Part shown: in pieces, positions 36,813 to 45,153 of the stretch
Layout of the letters: the number at the start of each line of letters is the position of its first letter
Numbering within the stretch: the stretch's first letter is position 1
Source of the DNA: Holophagae bacterium
GTDB lineage: Bacteria > Acidobacteriota > Holophagae > Acanthopleuribacterales > Acanthopleuribacteraceae
Direction of reading: 5' to 3'
Assembly: GCA_029263455.1 (NCBI GenBank)
Contig: JAJCXM010000014.1
Coordinates: 248,001-312,000 of the forward strand
Length of the DNA stretch: 64,000 nucleotides
Position numbers and translations under genes: made by a program
The notes under the pieces: generated by a model
The model's input: only the letters and a program-made list of their open reading frames with translations
What the model was told of the DNA's origin: nothing
Databases searched by the model: none

Positions 36813-37382
36813 TCAAATCAAGGAGTTCAAATCCAAGATTAATTGATCCACCGAAGTTGCGTCTGTCCCGAGGTAATAACCACGGATCTGTCCTTGCCCA
36901 TCGACCAGCGCAAAGCGTTGACTATGGGCAATCACGTCATCGGGGTTACCCATCTTAAAGCCCTCAACCGTCAGCTTCAGTACCTCTTCTTCGGGCGCAT
37001 GTAAAAAATGCCATTGCCTGGTGTCGGCATCAAAGCGCTTCGCGTAATCTGCCAAGATCGCGGGCGTGTCATAAGCCGGATTCACTGATATGCTGACCTG
37101 GTGAACACGACTAACTGACCGAAATTGGTGGTGAATGCGCGACATTTGTTGCGCCATTGCGGGACATGGGCCCGGACAGGTTGTGAAGATGAAGTCCACC
37201 ACCCAAACTTGGCCCCTTAAATTTTCAAGTCCAAAGTCTTGCTCACTTGTATCTGTGAACTGAAATGATGGCACCGATCCCAGTACAGGCAGGACGGTGG
37301 CGTTCGACTTTAGAAAGATTCGCAGTCCCAATCCCATGGAGATTAGGAAAAATATGGCAATTACAGCAATCAACCCACGCAT
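36813..37382 (-). CDS. SCO1/SenC-family copper chaperone
   Basis: A single N-terminal membrane anchor (residues ~3-22) holds a thioredoxin-like domain in the periplasm. The copper site CPGPC is at residues ~69-73 and the third ligand His is in the AHSQRF motif near residue 157. SCO proteins load copper into the CuA centre of oxidase subunit II. It is the last gene of the first oxidase cluster, 68 bases after coxB, which fits that role. A second SCO gene serves the other cluster at 50.9 kb. Confidence 0.88.
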   Translation of the reverse strand: MRGLIAVIAIFFLISMGLGLRIFLKSNATVLPVLGSVPSFQFTDTSEQDFGLENLRGQVWVVDFIFTTCPGPCPAMAQQMSRIHHQFRSVSRVHQVSISVNPAYDTPAILADYAKRFDADTRQWHFLHAPEEEVLKLTVEGFKMGNPDDVIAHSQRFALVDGQGQIRGYYLGTDATSVDQLILDLNSLI

Positions 37383-37450
37383 GTTCTCTCCTTAAAGGGA
37401 GCATTCTACCCCAAGACCATCAGCCAAGGGGTAGCGTTGTTGGCGTCAGG

Positions 37451-38221
37451 TTATTCCCAGAAATCATCGCCCTCTTCTTCTTCGGCGAGTAATGCTGCTT
37501 CCTCATCAAGCCAAGCTTGATAACCCGCGCTATCGTGGACCGTGACATAACCCTTCATGCGGTAATGGCCTAAACCACAGAGCTGAGCACAGGCTATTTC
37601 GTAGTTACCTTCCGTGATGGGCGTAAACCAGACCGGTATGCTCATGCCGGGAATAATATCCTGTTTGATGCGCATTTCAGGAATACCAAAACTGTGAATC
37701 ACGTCTTTTGAACTCAAATGGATAATGACCGGTTTGTCGTTCTCTAAGTGCAATTGATTAATTGTTGTTACATCATCAGCCGCAGCCGGATCGTCGCGGT
37801 CTAAACCAATTGGATTCGTCTCGTTATTTACCAATTCAAAGGAGGTTTTACCAAACACGCCATCGGGTCCCGGATAATGAATATTCCAGGCAAATTGTTC
37901 AGCAACCAGTCGCACCACATTGGTGTCTTGGGTGGGAAACTCATTGACTCGTTTGGCCCAAAGTGGAATTGAAAAACCAATCAGAAGTACGGCCTCAATG
38001 ACGGCGACGACCACTTCTAAATAGGTCGAGAACTTACCCTTGGCGCCTGCATAGTTAGCTGGACCAGGACGAGAGCCCCGAAATTTGATGAGCGTCAAAA
38101 TAAAGAAACCGCCCCAAAAAATGAACAAAGCAAACATGAGGTAGTGAACATACCCAATTAGTTGGTCGATTTCAGCACCATGAGCCGACGCAATATCTGG
38201 CATTCCCCAAAACTTATCCAT
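37451..38221 (-). CDS. coxB: Cytochrome c oxidase subunit II (CuA, no cytochrome c domain)
   Basis: Two transmembrane helices (~20-45 and ~68-90) precede a cupredoxin domain. The CuA ligands are in CAQLCGLGHYRM (two Cys, one His, one Met) with the upstream His in VIHSFG. It accepts electrons from a soluble or attached cytochrome c. Unlike the subunit II at 51.7 kb it has no haem domain. The C-terminus is strongly acidic (EEEEGDD...). It lies downstream of two small membrane genes in the order coxA-coxC-coxD-orf59-orf79-coxB-sco. Confidence 0.92.
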   Translation of the reverse strand: MDKFWGMPDIASAHGAEIDQLIGYVHYLMFALFIFWGGFFILTLIKFRGSRPGPANYAGAKGKFSTYLEVVVAVIEAVLLIGFSIPLWAKRVNEFPTQDTNVVRLVAEQFAWNIHYPGPDGVFGKTSFELVNNETNPIGLDRDDPAAADDVTTINQLHLENDKPVIIHLSSKDVIHSFGIPEMRIKQDIIPGMSIPVWFTPITEGNYEIACAQLCGLGHYRMKGYVTVHDSAGYQAWLDEEAALLAEEEEGDDFWE

Positions 38222-38240
38222 TTAGTCCCTCACTTAGCAT

Positions 38241-38480
38241 TCAATTGACTCTTTGACATAATTTGGCTCGATGCCAGAGTACGAAGATAAATCCTGCAAT
38301 GGTCATTAAGACCATGAGAATGATGACGAGCAAAAAGGCAATAGCCATACTCATCCCTTGCACCTGCGGTGATTCGATATTGCCATAACAAACATCACAG
38401 GCCAGCAGTTGCCACCCAAAAAAGAAACCTGCCATCAGGATCCACCTTGGATTAGCCAAACGCAATCGCCGATTAGACAT
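38241..38480 (-). CDS. Small membrane protein with CDVC motif, oxidase cluster
   Basis: The 79-residue product has a first hydrophobic stretch (residues ~14-27) ending in CDVC (Cys28, Cys31), then a second helix (~44-70) and a basic tail. The CxxC could bind a metal such as copper. It starts within the end of the 59-residue gene upstream (8-base overlap) and lies 19 bases before coxB, so it is part of the oxidase operon. I recognise no named family; an assembly role is inferred from position only. Confidence 0.65.
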   Translation of the reverse strand: MSNRRLRLANPRWILMAGFFFGWQLLACDVCYGNIESPQVQGMSMAIAFLLVIILMVLMTIAGFIFVLWHRAKLCQRVN

Positions 38481-38652
38481 GACGGAATTTTCCGATGATC
38501 TTTATTCCATAGACCACCAACAAAACAGCCGCCACTAGTGAGCCCCAACCCAGGACCGTATTTTGACCCTGGCGCAGGGACCAAATGCCAAAAAACACAG
38601 CACAAGCGATGGACGCTACAATAAAGACATAGTGGAAAAATTTAAGTGACAT
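38473..38652 (-). CDS. Tiny membrane protein (59 aa) in oxidase operon
   Basis: A 60-codon frame fits exactly between coxD and the next small gene: its ATG lies one base after the coxD stop, and its stop overlaps the next ATG by eight bases. The product is two helices (YVFIVASIACAVFFGIW and GWGSLVAAVLLVVYGI) with a basic end. Codon placement and the membrane pattern support a real gene. A small accessory subunit is possible. The ribosome site is weak, consistent with coupled translation. Confidence 0.6.
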   Translation of the reverse strand: MSLKFFHYVFIVASIACAVFFGIWSLRQGQNTVLGWGSLVAAVLLVVYGIKIIGKFRHV

Positions 38653-38653
38653 A

Positions 38654-38953
38654 TCAAAGATGGATAGGATCTAGCGATTGTCCCGTTGGCAGGAACATTA
38701 GTCCAATAAAGAACAAAGCCGCGATCAACAGGGTGTAATAGATCAGTTTCTTTTCTGAGATCAAGTGCATAAAGTAAGCCGCAACCAGAGATGCCTTAAT
38801 AGTCGCAATCACCAGTGCCAACACAATATTCATGGTATGGCCCATATCCACATAGCTGATCCCAACCGTAACACCGGTCAGAAACAACAACACGACAAAG
38901 ACCATCACATAAGTTCGTACATGTTTTTTGATGTCTTCTACAGAATCACCCAT
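38654..38953 (-). CDS. coxD: Cytochrome c oxidase subunit IV (prokaryotic type)
   Basis: The 99-residue product has three transmembrane helices and the family motif around IATIKASLVAAYFMHL (residues ~50-65). Prokaryotic subunit IV stabilises the oxidase core. It follows coxC after nine bases. Its homologue at 54.8 kb carries an extra cytochrome c domain, which this one lacks. Confidence 0.9.
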   Translation of the reverse strand: MGDSVEDIKKHVRTYVMVFVVLLFLTGVTVGISYVDMGHTMNIVLALVIATIKASLVAAYFMHLISEKKLIYYTLLIAALFFIGLMFLPTGQSLDPIHL

Positions 38954-38962
38954 AAGTGCCTC

Positions 38963-39553
38963 CTACAGTAAGTAAAGGACGGGAAACAAGAATATCCAGA
39001 CAAGATCCACAAAGTGCCAATAAAGGCCCACAATCTCGATCCGGTTGGTGAAATGCTCAGGTTCAGTCTTCCACATCTTCGCGCCCGGACCCCAGAAATA
39101 AGCAAATACGATCATGCCGCCTAAAACGTGCAGACCATGTAAGCCCGTTAAGGTGAAATAGATGGCCATGAAGGTGCTCTCACTTGGGAACAGCCCATGA
39201 TGGAACTTCGTATTGTACTCGTACGCCTTGACACACATGAATGTGAGCCCAAGCAAAAAGGTTATCAGGATGTACATCCGACCTTTGGATAAGTTGCCCA
39301 TTTTTAATGACGCCCAGGCCATGATGACCGTGATTGACGAAGAAATCAGGACCACCGTATTGAATGCCGCGATCGGTACCGATAAGATCGTGGAACCCAC
39401 TGGCCAGTCGACCGAATTCACGCGCAACAATATATACGATGAGAACAACGCGCCAAACAGCATCACTTCAGACGCCAGAAACAACCAAATACCAAGTTTA
39501 GAGTTGATTAGCCCCGTATCAGGGCGTGGCTTCACCGTGTAAGGAATAAGCAT
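38963..39553 (-). CDS. coxC: Cytochrome c oxidase subunit III
   Basis: Five transmembrane helices over 196 residues with the family signatures: [18 protein letters not shown] near residue 22 (conserved Glu), [12 protein letters not shown] in the middle and [16 protein letters not shown] at the end. Subunit III keeps the oxidase stable and feeds proton uptake. It lies three bases after coxA. The length of ~200 is normal for the short bacterial form. Confidence 0.93.
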   Translation of the reverse strand: MLIPYTVKPRPDTGLINSKLGIWLFLASEVMLFGALFSSYILLRVNSVDWPVGSTILSVPIAAFNTVVLISSSITVIMAWASLKMGNLSKGRMYILITFLLGLTFMCVKAYEYNTKFHHGLFPSESTFMAIYFTLTGLHGLHVLGGMIVFAYFWGPGAKMWKTEPEHFTNRIEIVGLYWHFVDLVWIFLFPVLYLL

Positions 39554-39556
39554 GGA

Positions 39557-41311
39557 TTAAACCTCCGCCGCTTCGCACTGAGGCGTGTAATCTTTTTCGG
39601 CGCCGGGCACACTATATTCATAGGGACCACGATAAGCGACCGGTGGCGTATCAAAATTGCCATGAGGAGGAGGCGAAGGGGCTTCCCACTCCATGGTTGT
39701 TGATTGCCATGGGTTGCGATCTACTTGCTTCCCTTTCCAGATGGAATAGAAGAAGTTGATTATGAAAGGCAACTGAAAGACCGCAAGCAGCCAAGCGGCA
39801 TGTGACATGGCCGCATTGTAGTGCAGGACCGGTTCAGCGAATTCATAGGACGCGCCACCGTCATACAAGCGACGGGACACCCCTGCTAAGCCTTGAATTA
39901 ACATTGGGAAAAAGATCATGTTCATGCAGACGATTGAGCCCCAGAAGTGAACCTTTCCCCAAAATTCGTTCATGATGCGACCTGTCGCTTTCGGGAACCA
40001 ATAATAAATACCGGCAAACAGCGCCAACAAGGTGCCAGGCGCAACGACATAATGGAAGTGCCCAATAACGTAATAGGTATCGTGGAGCGGAATGTCGGCT
40101 GCCGACAATCCCAGAGGTAAACCCGTCAATCCACCGATTCCGAACATCGGTAAAAAGCCTAGAGCAAACAACATGCAGGTATTGAAACGTATTCTGCCAC
40201 CCCACAACGAAATGAAGAATACGGTTAGGATCACGACCGACGGAATCGAAATGATCATGGTTGTCGTTTGAAAAAACGCACTTATCGTCGTACCCATGCC
40301 CGTTAAGAACATGTGGTGAGCCCAAACAATGAACGACATGAATCCGAGGAAAATTAATGAATACACCGCAGATTTATAACCAAACAAAGGCTTACGGCTG
40401 TTATTAGCGATGATTTCCGCCACGATTCCCATGGCTGGCAATATCAACACATAAACTTCAGGGTGAGCCAAGAACCAAAAGAGGTGCTGCCACAGCAGCG
40501 GACTGCCACCACCACTCACCTGCAAGGCGTCGCCCGTCACCACCAAACCGGTAGGCAGGAAGAATGACGTATCAGCAAGACGATCCATCAACTGCATGAC
40601 ACCTGCCGCTTCTAGCGGCGGGAATGCCAACAACAGTAAGAATGCAGTCACTAACTGGGCCCATACGAAGAAGGGCATACGCATGTAGGTCAAACCCTCA
40701 ACGCGTAGCTGAATGATGGTCACAATGAAGTTCACCGAACCCAACAACGACGATGTAATCAGGAAGATCATCCCAATCAGCCAATAGGTTTGACCGGCGG
40801 TTGCGATATCCGATAATGGTGGATAGGAAGTCCAACCGGAGTTCGCAGCACCGCCCGGAGCCATAAAACTGTACAACATGACAACGCCACCGGCAAAGAA
40901 GCTCCAATAACTGGCCATATTCAATTTAGGGAATGCCATGTCCGGTGCCCCGATTTGAAGCGGGACGACAAAGTTACCAAAGGCTCCAACGGCCAGTGGC
41001 ACGACGCCTAAAAACACCATAATCGTGCCGTGCATTGCACCCAGGCTGTTATAGAACTCAGGGAGCATAACCCCGCCTGGCATGGTCGCATCCGAGAAAA
41101 GGCTACCGAAAATAGGTAACGCTTGTCCCGGATAAGCCAATTGCCAACGCATTAACATCATCAGGCAAAAGCCAAAGAATAGGAAAACCAGTGCCGTTAA
41201 ACCGTACTGGATACCAATCACTTTGTGATCGGTTGAGAAGACGTAGGCTTGCCAGAACCCTAGTTTAGGGTGTTCGTTGGCGTGCTCGTCGTGATGATCG
41301 GATTGACTCAT
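39557..41311 (-). CDS. coxA: Cytochrome c oxidase subunit I, A1-type haem-copper oxidase
   Basis: The 584-residue protein has about twelve helices and all key sites. A haem a His is in AMHGTIMVF. His283-Pro-Glu285-Val-Tyr287 (HPEVY) gives a CuB His, the D-channel glutamate and the cross-linked Tyr. A HH pair in WAHHMF and the haem ligands in HDTYYVIGHFHYV complete the set. The Glu marks a canonical A1-type proton pump. It is transcribed from a cupredoxin-like gene through coxC, coxD, two small genes, coxB and sco. No haem A synthase gene (ctaA/ctaB) is nearby. Confidence 0.95.
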   Translation of the reverse strand: MSQSDHHDEHANEHPKLGFWQAYVFSTDHKVIGIQYGLTALVFLFFGFCLMMLMRWQLAYPGQALPIFGSLFSDATMPGGVMLPEFYNSLGAMHGTIMVFLGVVPLAVGAFGNFVVPLQIGAPDMAFPKLNMASYWSFFAGGVVMLYSFMAPGGAANSGWTSYPPLSDIATAGQTYWLIGMIFLITSSLLGSVNFIVTIIQLRVEGLTYMRMPFFVWAQLVTAFLLLLAFPPLEAAGVMQLMDRLADTSFFLPTGLVVTGDALQVSGGGSPLLWQHLFWFLAHPEVYVLILPAMGIVAEIIANNSRKPLFGYKSAVYSLIFLGFMSFIVWAHHMFLTGMGTTISAFFQTTTMIISIPSVVILTVFFISLWGGRIRFNTCMLFALGFLPMFGIGGLTGLPLGLSAADIPLHDTYYVIGHFHYVVAPGTLLALFAGIYYWFPKATGRIMNEFWGKVHFWGSIVCMNMIFFPMLIQGLAGVSRRLYDGGASYEFAEPVLHYNAAMSHAAWLLAVFQLPFIINFFYSIWKGKQVDRNPWQSTTMEWEAPSPPPHGNFDTPPVAYRGPYEYSVPGAEKDYTPQCEAAEV

Positions 41312-41356
41312 GGATCCAACCTCTTCAATTTCATTAGTGTGTAACGTGTGGGAAGT

Positions 41357-42055
41357 TTATTTAGAAGGCATCGAAAAAGAAAAATCGACGGCTTTACTCT
41401 CGTCCTTAGTGATCGTAACCTTCTGGGTACTGGTCCCTAACTTCTCATGCCAGACTTCAACTTCATAGGTGCCAGCATCTAGTCCTTTAATGGCGAACTT
41501 GCCGTCTTCGCCGGTCACGTCAAAGAACGGATGGCTAGAGACGCCAATGAAACTCTTCATCCATGGATGAACATTACATTTAACTTCGATCATTAATTCT
41601 TCACGAGTGAATTTCTGTTCCGACTCACGCAGAGAGGTCGGCATCCCCAAGTTAAAACCACGATTCTCTTTGGCTTTCACGTTGACGTTATGTAACGTAT
41701 CGTCTGAATTCTTGAAGAGGAATGTTTGATCGACCATAACTCCAACAACATGCGGGTGATACACACAGCCTTTTTGGTCCATGACTGCAGATTCTGAAGG
41801 AGTGGGGTACGTTTTGTCAGCTAATCCACTGGAAATACGTACAAAGATATTGGCCATCGTATTGCCTTCGCCTAAGACCAAAGTCTCAGCGCGGGCAGCA
41901 TCACCTGTATATGCAGCTGCGCAAACAGGGTCCGCATCCATTTTTAATGCTTTCATCTTAGGAGCATTGCCATCCCACTTCACTACTCCAGTAATTTCAC
42001 CGGCAAAAACGACTGATGTCAGCATCAGCCCCATCATAATTACGCGAATCTTCAT
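41357..42055 (-). CDS. Exported cupredoxin-like protein with carboxypeptidase-regulatory-like C-terminus
   Basis: I use ATG 42055, eight bases after GGGAGAG, rather than TTG 42070. A signal peptide (MKIRVIMMGLMLTSVVFAG) leads a 232-residue protein. The middle holds plausible copper ligands: His in CVYHPHVV, His in DDTLHNVNV, Cys and His in VKCNVHPWM. The order is that of plastocyanin-like or methylamine-utilisation proteins. The last ~80 residues (VTGEDGKFAIKGLDAGTYEVEVWHEKLG) look like a CarboxypepD-regulatory fold. It lies 45 bases upstream of coxA behind its own likely promoter. It could carry electrons or copper to the oxidase. Confidence 0.75.
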   Translation of the reverse strand: MKIRVIMMGLMLTSVVFAGEITGVVKWDGNAPKMKALKMDADPVCAAAYTGDAARAETLVLGEGNTMANIFVRISSGLADKTYPTPSESAVMDQKGCVYHPHVVGVMVDQTFLFKNSDDTLHNVNVKAKENRGFNLGMPTSLRESEQKFTREELMIEVKCNVHPWMKSFIGVSSHPFFDVTGEDGKFAIKGLDAGTYEVEVWHEKLGTSTQKVTITKDESKAVDFSFSMPSK

Positions 42056-42144
42056 GAACAGCTCTCCCAATATTTTGAATAGGCCAGAAAAGCTCGAAAA
42101 CTTCGCTGACCCAAGTAACTTTTAATTAGCAAAAATGCCACTCC

Positions 42145-42172
42145 ATCGTAGCACAAGTCGTTGGTGATGCAA
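42145..42172 (-). promoter_or_regulatory. Candidate sigma-70 promoter for the cupredoxin-coxA operon
   Basis: Read on the minus strand, TTGCAT (42172-42167) and TACGAT (42150-42145) are 16 bases apart, with TG one base before the -10 box. It lies in the 121-base gap between the electron-transfer operon and the cupredoxin gene, so the A1 oxidase can be expressed on its own. Confidence 0.5.
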
Positions 42173-42176
42173 GATT

Positions 42177-42704
42177 TCACTTGTTAGCTGTCAATGCGCT
42201 GGCGACTGATTTATTGTCGACGGCATAAACTAAGAAGCCATTTTGAAAATAATAGATGGCACTTGGCGGATTGGCAGCCCGTGATCCAAATAAGACAACG
42301 GGTTCGTCGCGGTAAAGCCAGCTCTCAATCACACCCATGCGATGGTCCACTTGGTGTATCTCGGTTGCCATTGGCATGATGCACAAGAAGATCTCTTGGG
42401 ACATACCCACATGGATCAATCCGCTTGCTACCTGATCCCATTGCTCTGGCGTGAAATCGTATTTCAGATAGGGATCTTCGCGAAAGGCGTAATCGTCGGT
42501 GAAGTCGGCTTTAAGGTAGTACTTCTTGTTGTCACTGAGAATGACACGTACTTCCTTCATCATGATTTCCCGCGCCTTTAAGACCTCCATCTTTGAGGCG
42601 AACGGGAGTCCATAACCCTTGGCCATCCCGTATCCAACCCACAACGTATCGCCAGGATTGATGCCGTCACCTGAAAGCCAGAGGCACAAACATAGAATCA
42701 TCAT
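42177..42704 (-). CDS. Exported protein of unknown function, end of cytochrome operon
   Basis: The ATG overlaps the stop of the cytochrome gene upstream (TGATG). The 175-residue product starts with a hydrophobic leader (MMILCLCLWLSG) and is then soluble with no cysteine pair or haem site. I recognise no family. Its place as the last gene of a tightly coupled operon suggests a periplasmic accessory part of the same complex. Confidence 0.65.
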   Translation of the reverse strand: MMILCLCLWLSGDGINPGDTLWVGYGMAKGYGLPFASKMEVLKAREIMMKEVRVILSDNKKYYLKADFTDDYAFREDPYLKYDFTPEQWDQVASGLIHVGMSQEIFLCIMPMATEIHQVDHRMGVIESWLYRDEPVVLFGSRAANPPSAIYYFQNGFLVYAVDNKSVASALTANK

Positions 42705-44380
42705 CAGACGGCTAACTCTTCAGACTGAGGGTTGCTCTGCTCTGGTGCTTCAAGCGCTCTACGCTTAGCGGTGCGGGTGGCCCACCATAAGAAGAGCAGC
42801 GTCAAGGCGACGGCAGCCGCAGTCTTGACATAAACCTTCTTATCGACAGGCTGTTCTAAATTCAAAAAGTACCAAGAAGAAATACAGGCTTTGGCATCGC
42901 TGTCTTGGCGGTGTCCATCCCAAGCCCAAAATAGCATGGGCACAAAACGGCCCGGCTCAAGCTGAATATCGTTATCGGAACCGCCTTGCAGATCACGCGT
43001 TAGCATCAATCGGTATTGGCCGTTGCGGTAGTGAAGTTGACCTTTGATTTCCAAAGCCTCGCTATTCTCGCTCACCTTATCGCGGCCTTTCGCAATCTGG
43101 TTACTGATGGATACCGGCCCCACAAATTCCGTCCACAGGTTCTGATGTCCGGTTTGTCCATCAGCGGCCGCTTCTACAGCAGTCAGAGAACCATCATGCG
43201 ACCAGCGCCAGAGGTTTACAGCGTTTTTATCGTCACCCATTACAAAGTAAGGGCGTTCATTGTCTGCCGGAATGCCTGTTGGAAATTGAATCGCAAATTG
43301 ATCAGGTAAGACAGACACGTTTGAGCTTTCTTCTTCGTCAGAGAAGAAGTCGTCAAAATCGCCTTCTTCCTCACTTCCCTCTTCTTCAAAGCCCCAATCG
43401 TCATCATCGCTCGCGGCCTCGGGCGCACTTGCCCCTTCGAAGCTATACGAAGGATCATCCCACTCACATAAAAGGACCAACTTAGTGCCGTCATGAACGG
43501 CACGTACGCTAACGCTACGAATCATGGGATGAGTGTTGACCGGGTCCCACATCATTTGTCCTGTCAATGGGAAATAGGCCTTTTGAGCCGTATCCCAAAT
43601 TTCGTCATCCATCGTCTGCGGTAACTCGTCAACCAAAGCGCCGGTTACTTGAGGGGAAGTCGGGTATTCTTCTGCACTCGAGAGACTGGCTACATAAGCA
43701 GCTAGATCCCAACGATCATCGACAGAAATAGCGTCTGCAAATGAGGCCATCGGTGTGCCTGAAATGCCGGTCGTAAACGCTTTAAAGATGTCCTCTAAGC
43801 TATGGCCGGAGCGGAACTCCCAGCCACGATGTAAATTCGCTGGCAGAATGGCGGCATCGTAATCATCAACTAAGGTCAAGGCTGAAGGCCCATCAGCGCG
43901 GCCCTGATATCCATGACAATCACCGCAGCCACTTTCCAAATACACTTCTCTACCATGAGCGATTTTGGCGTCATTTATTTTGGGTGGGTTTCCGGTCTCA
44001 GCCACCTGTGGTGGATAAAAACCTTCCTCTTTATCGCGATCGATAGTGGCCTGATAAAAAGGCTGGATGTGTTTGACTACCGCATTCACTTTGGCGTCGC
44101 CAATATGACCAAAAGCGGGCATGGACGTACCTGGGATACCATCGCGCACGACGCGAATCAAATCTTCTTCCTGAGGGAGTTGACCCGATTGCGTGGAGCG
44201 GAACTTAAATACGCCCGTGGTGAAATCACGCGGTTTAGGATCCACAAAATCAGCGGCCGGACCATCTCCAGCACCCTGATCACCATGACACTGAGAGCAG
44301 TACTTATCGTAAACCGCAGTTCCTTCATCCGTTTGCCCAAATAGGAGCAACGACACACTCAACACAAGCAGGACTTTCAT
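42704..44380 (-). CDS. Dihaem cytochrome c fused to ethylbenzene-dehydrogenase-type haem domain
   Basis: ATG 44380 overlaps the upstream stop (TAATG) and has a GGGGG-rich ribosome site; a longer frame to 44461 lacks one. After the signal peptide, two cytochrome c domains show CxxCH at Cys28 (CSQCH) and Cys152 (CGDCH). From about residue 250 the sequence (WDTAQKAYFPLTGQMMWDP...) matches the haem-b-binding gamma-subunit domain of ethylbenzene dehydrogenase/NxrC-type proteins. It is interrupted near residues 335-365 by a very acidic insert rich in D and E. A single C-terminal helix (~525-545) anchors it, with a cytoplasmic end. It should relay electrons in the periplasm. Confidence 0.8.
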   Translation of the reverse strand: MKVLLVLSVSLLLFGQTDEGTAVYDKYCSQCHGDQGAGDGPAADFVDPKPRDFTTGVFKFRSTQSGQLPQEEDLIRVVRDGIPGTSMPAFGHIGDAKVNAVVKHIQPFYQATIDRDKEEGFYPPQVAETGNPPKINDAKIAHGREVYLESGCGDCHGYQGRADGPSALTLVDDYDAAILPANLHRGWEFRSGHSLEDIFKAFTTGISGTPMASFADAISVDDRWDLAAYVASLSSAEEYPTSPQVTGALVDELPQTMDDEIWDTAQKAYFPLTGQMMWDPVNTHPMIRSVSVRAVHDGTKLVLLCEWDDPSYSFEGASAPEAASDDDDWGFEEEGSEEEGDFDDFFSDEEESSNVSVLPDQFAIQFPTGIPADNERPYFVMGDDKNAVNLWRWSHDGSLTAVEAAADGQTGHQNLWTEFVGPVSISNQIAKGRDKVSENSEALEIKGQLHYRNGQYRLMLTRDLQGGSDNDIQLEPGRFVPMLFWAWDGHRQDSDAKACISSWYFLNLEQPVDKKVYVKTAAAVALTLLFLWWATRTAKRRALEAPEQSNPQSEELAV

Positions 44381-45153
44381 TAGTGTCCCCCTTCCGCTGC
44401 CGAAGTCTGGCTGCGCGGCTCTTTGCCGATCGCATCGTATAAGTACATGATGACAGACCAAATCTCATTCTCTGTCAGGCGTCCCTCCCAAGCAGGCATG
44501 GCGGAGTTCCATGGCGTCGCCTCGCGAGGCAAGCCCGGTCCGCCTTTAGCGATGCGCCAGAACACGTAGGACTCAGACAAAATAGCCAAGGTCTCATCAC
44601 CGGTGAACTTGGCTGGTCTTGGTACGTATCCGCGTGCAAAGTGTCCGTCACCTTCCCAGGTATCACCATGACAAAAGAAACATTTTTCGTAATAGACTTT
44701 CTTGCCAACGGCCAAATGTTCGGCGTACTTTTCGTGATCCGCGCGCAACGGATTACGCTGCGTGATCATATCGATCGTTTTGCCATTGAATTGGATGGAA
44801 TCGGGATTGGCTGGATGCACCGTTCGGAACGGTGGCGGCGCTTCCGTCTTTGGGCTGACCATCTGGTAGGTCTTGTAGCCCGCAAACAAAGGCAAGACAA
44901 CCAGAGCCACGCTGCGCACCGTCTTGTGCAACGGGGTCAAAGCAATCAGTGTTTCGTAGATGGGGCGTTTGAACTCGTTCCACATGTCGTCACTAGAGGC
45001 CGCATACAGAAAAACGACTCCCAAGGTGATGACCATATATTGAGTGACTAGAGATGACGGGATGGGTTTGCTTAAAAAGCCAATTCCATACGTGTAAAAC
45101 AGGTAAGCCAACACAAGCAGAATAAAGGTGCGGAATAAGGGGTTCTTGGTCAT
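44380..45153 (-). CDS. Membrane-anchored monohaem cytochrome c
   Basis: The 257-residue product starts with three hydrophobic segments (residues ~8-26, ~38-52 and ~80-97). The cytochrome c domain has CFFCH at residues 158-162 and a Met in NSAMPAWEG that may be the sixth ligand. It overlaps the CydA-like gene by four bases upstream and the dihaem gene downstream. It probably forms the link between the CydA-like membrane protein and the dihaem cytochrome in one complex (inference from gene order). Confidence 0.8.
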   Translation of the reverse strand: MTKNPLFRTFILLVLAYLFYTYGIGFLSKPIPSSLVTQYMVITLGVVFLYAASSDDMWNEFKRPIYETLIALTPLHKTVRSVALVVLPLFAGYKTYQMVSPKTEAPPPFRTVHPANPDSIQFNGKTIDMITQRNPLRADHEKYAEHLAVGKKVYYEKCFFCHGDTWEGDGHFARGYVPRPAKFTGDETLAILSESYVFWRIAKGGPGLPREATPWNSAMPAWEGRLTENEIWSVIMYLYDAIGKEPRSQTSAAEGGH

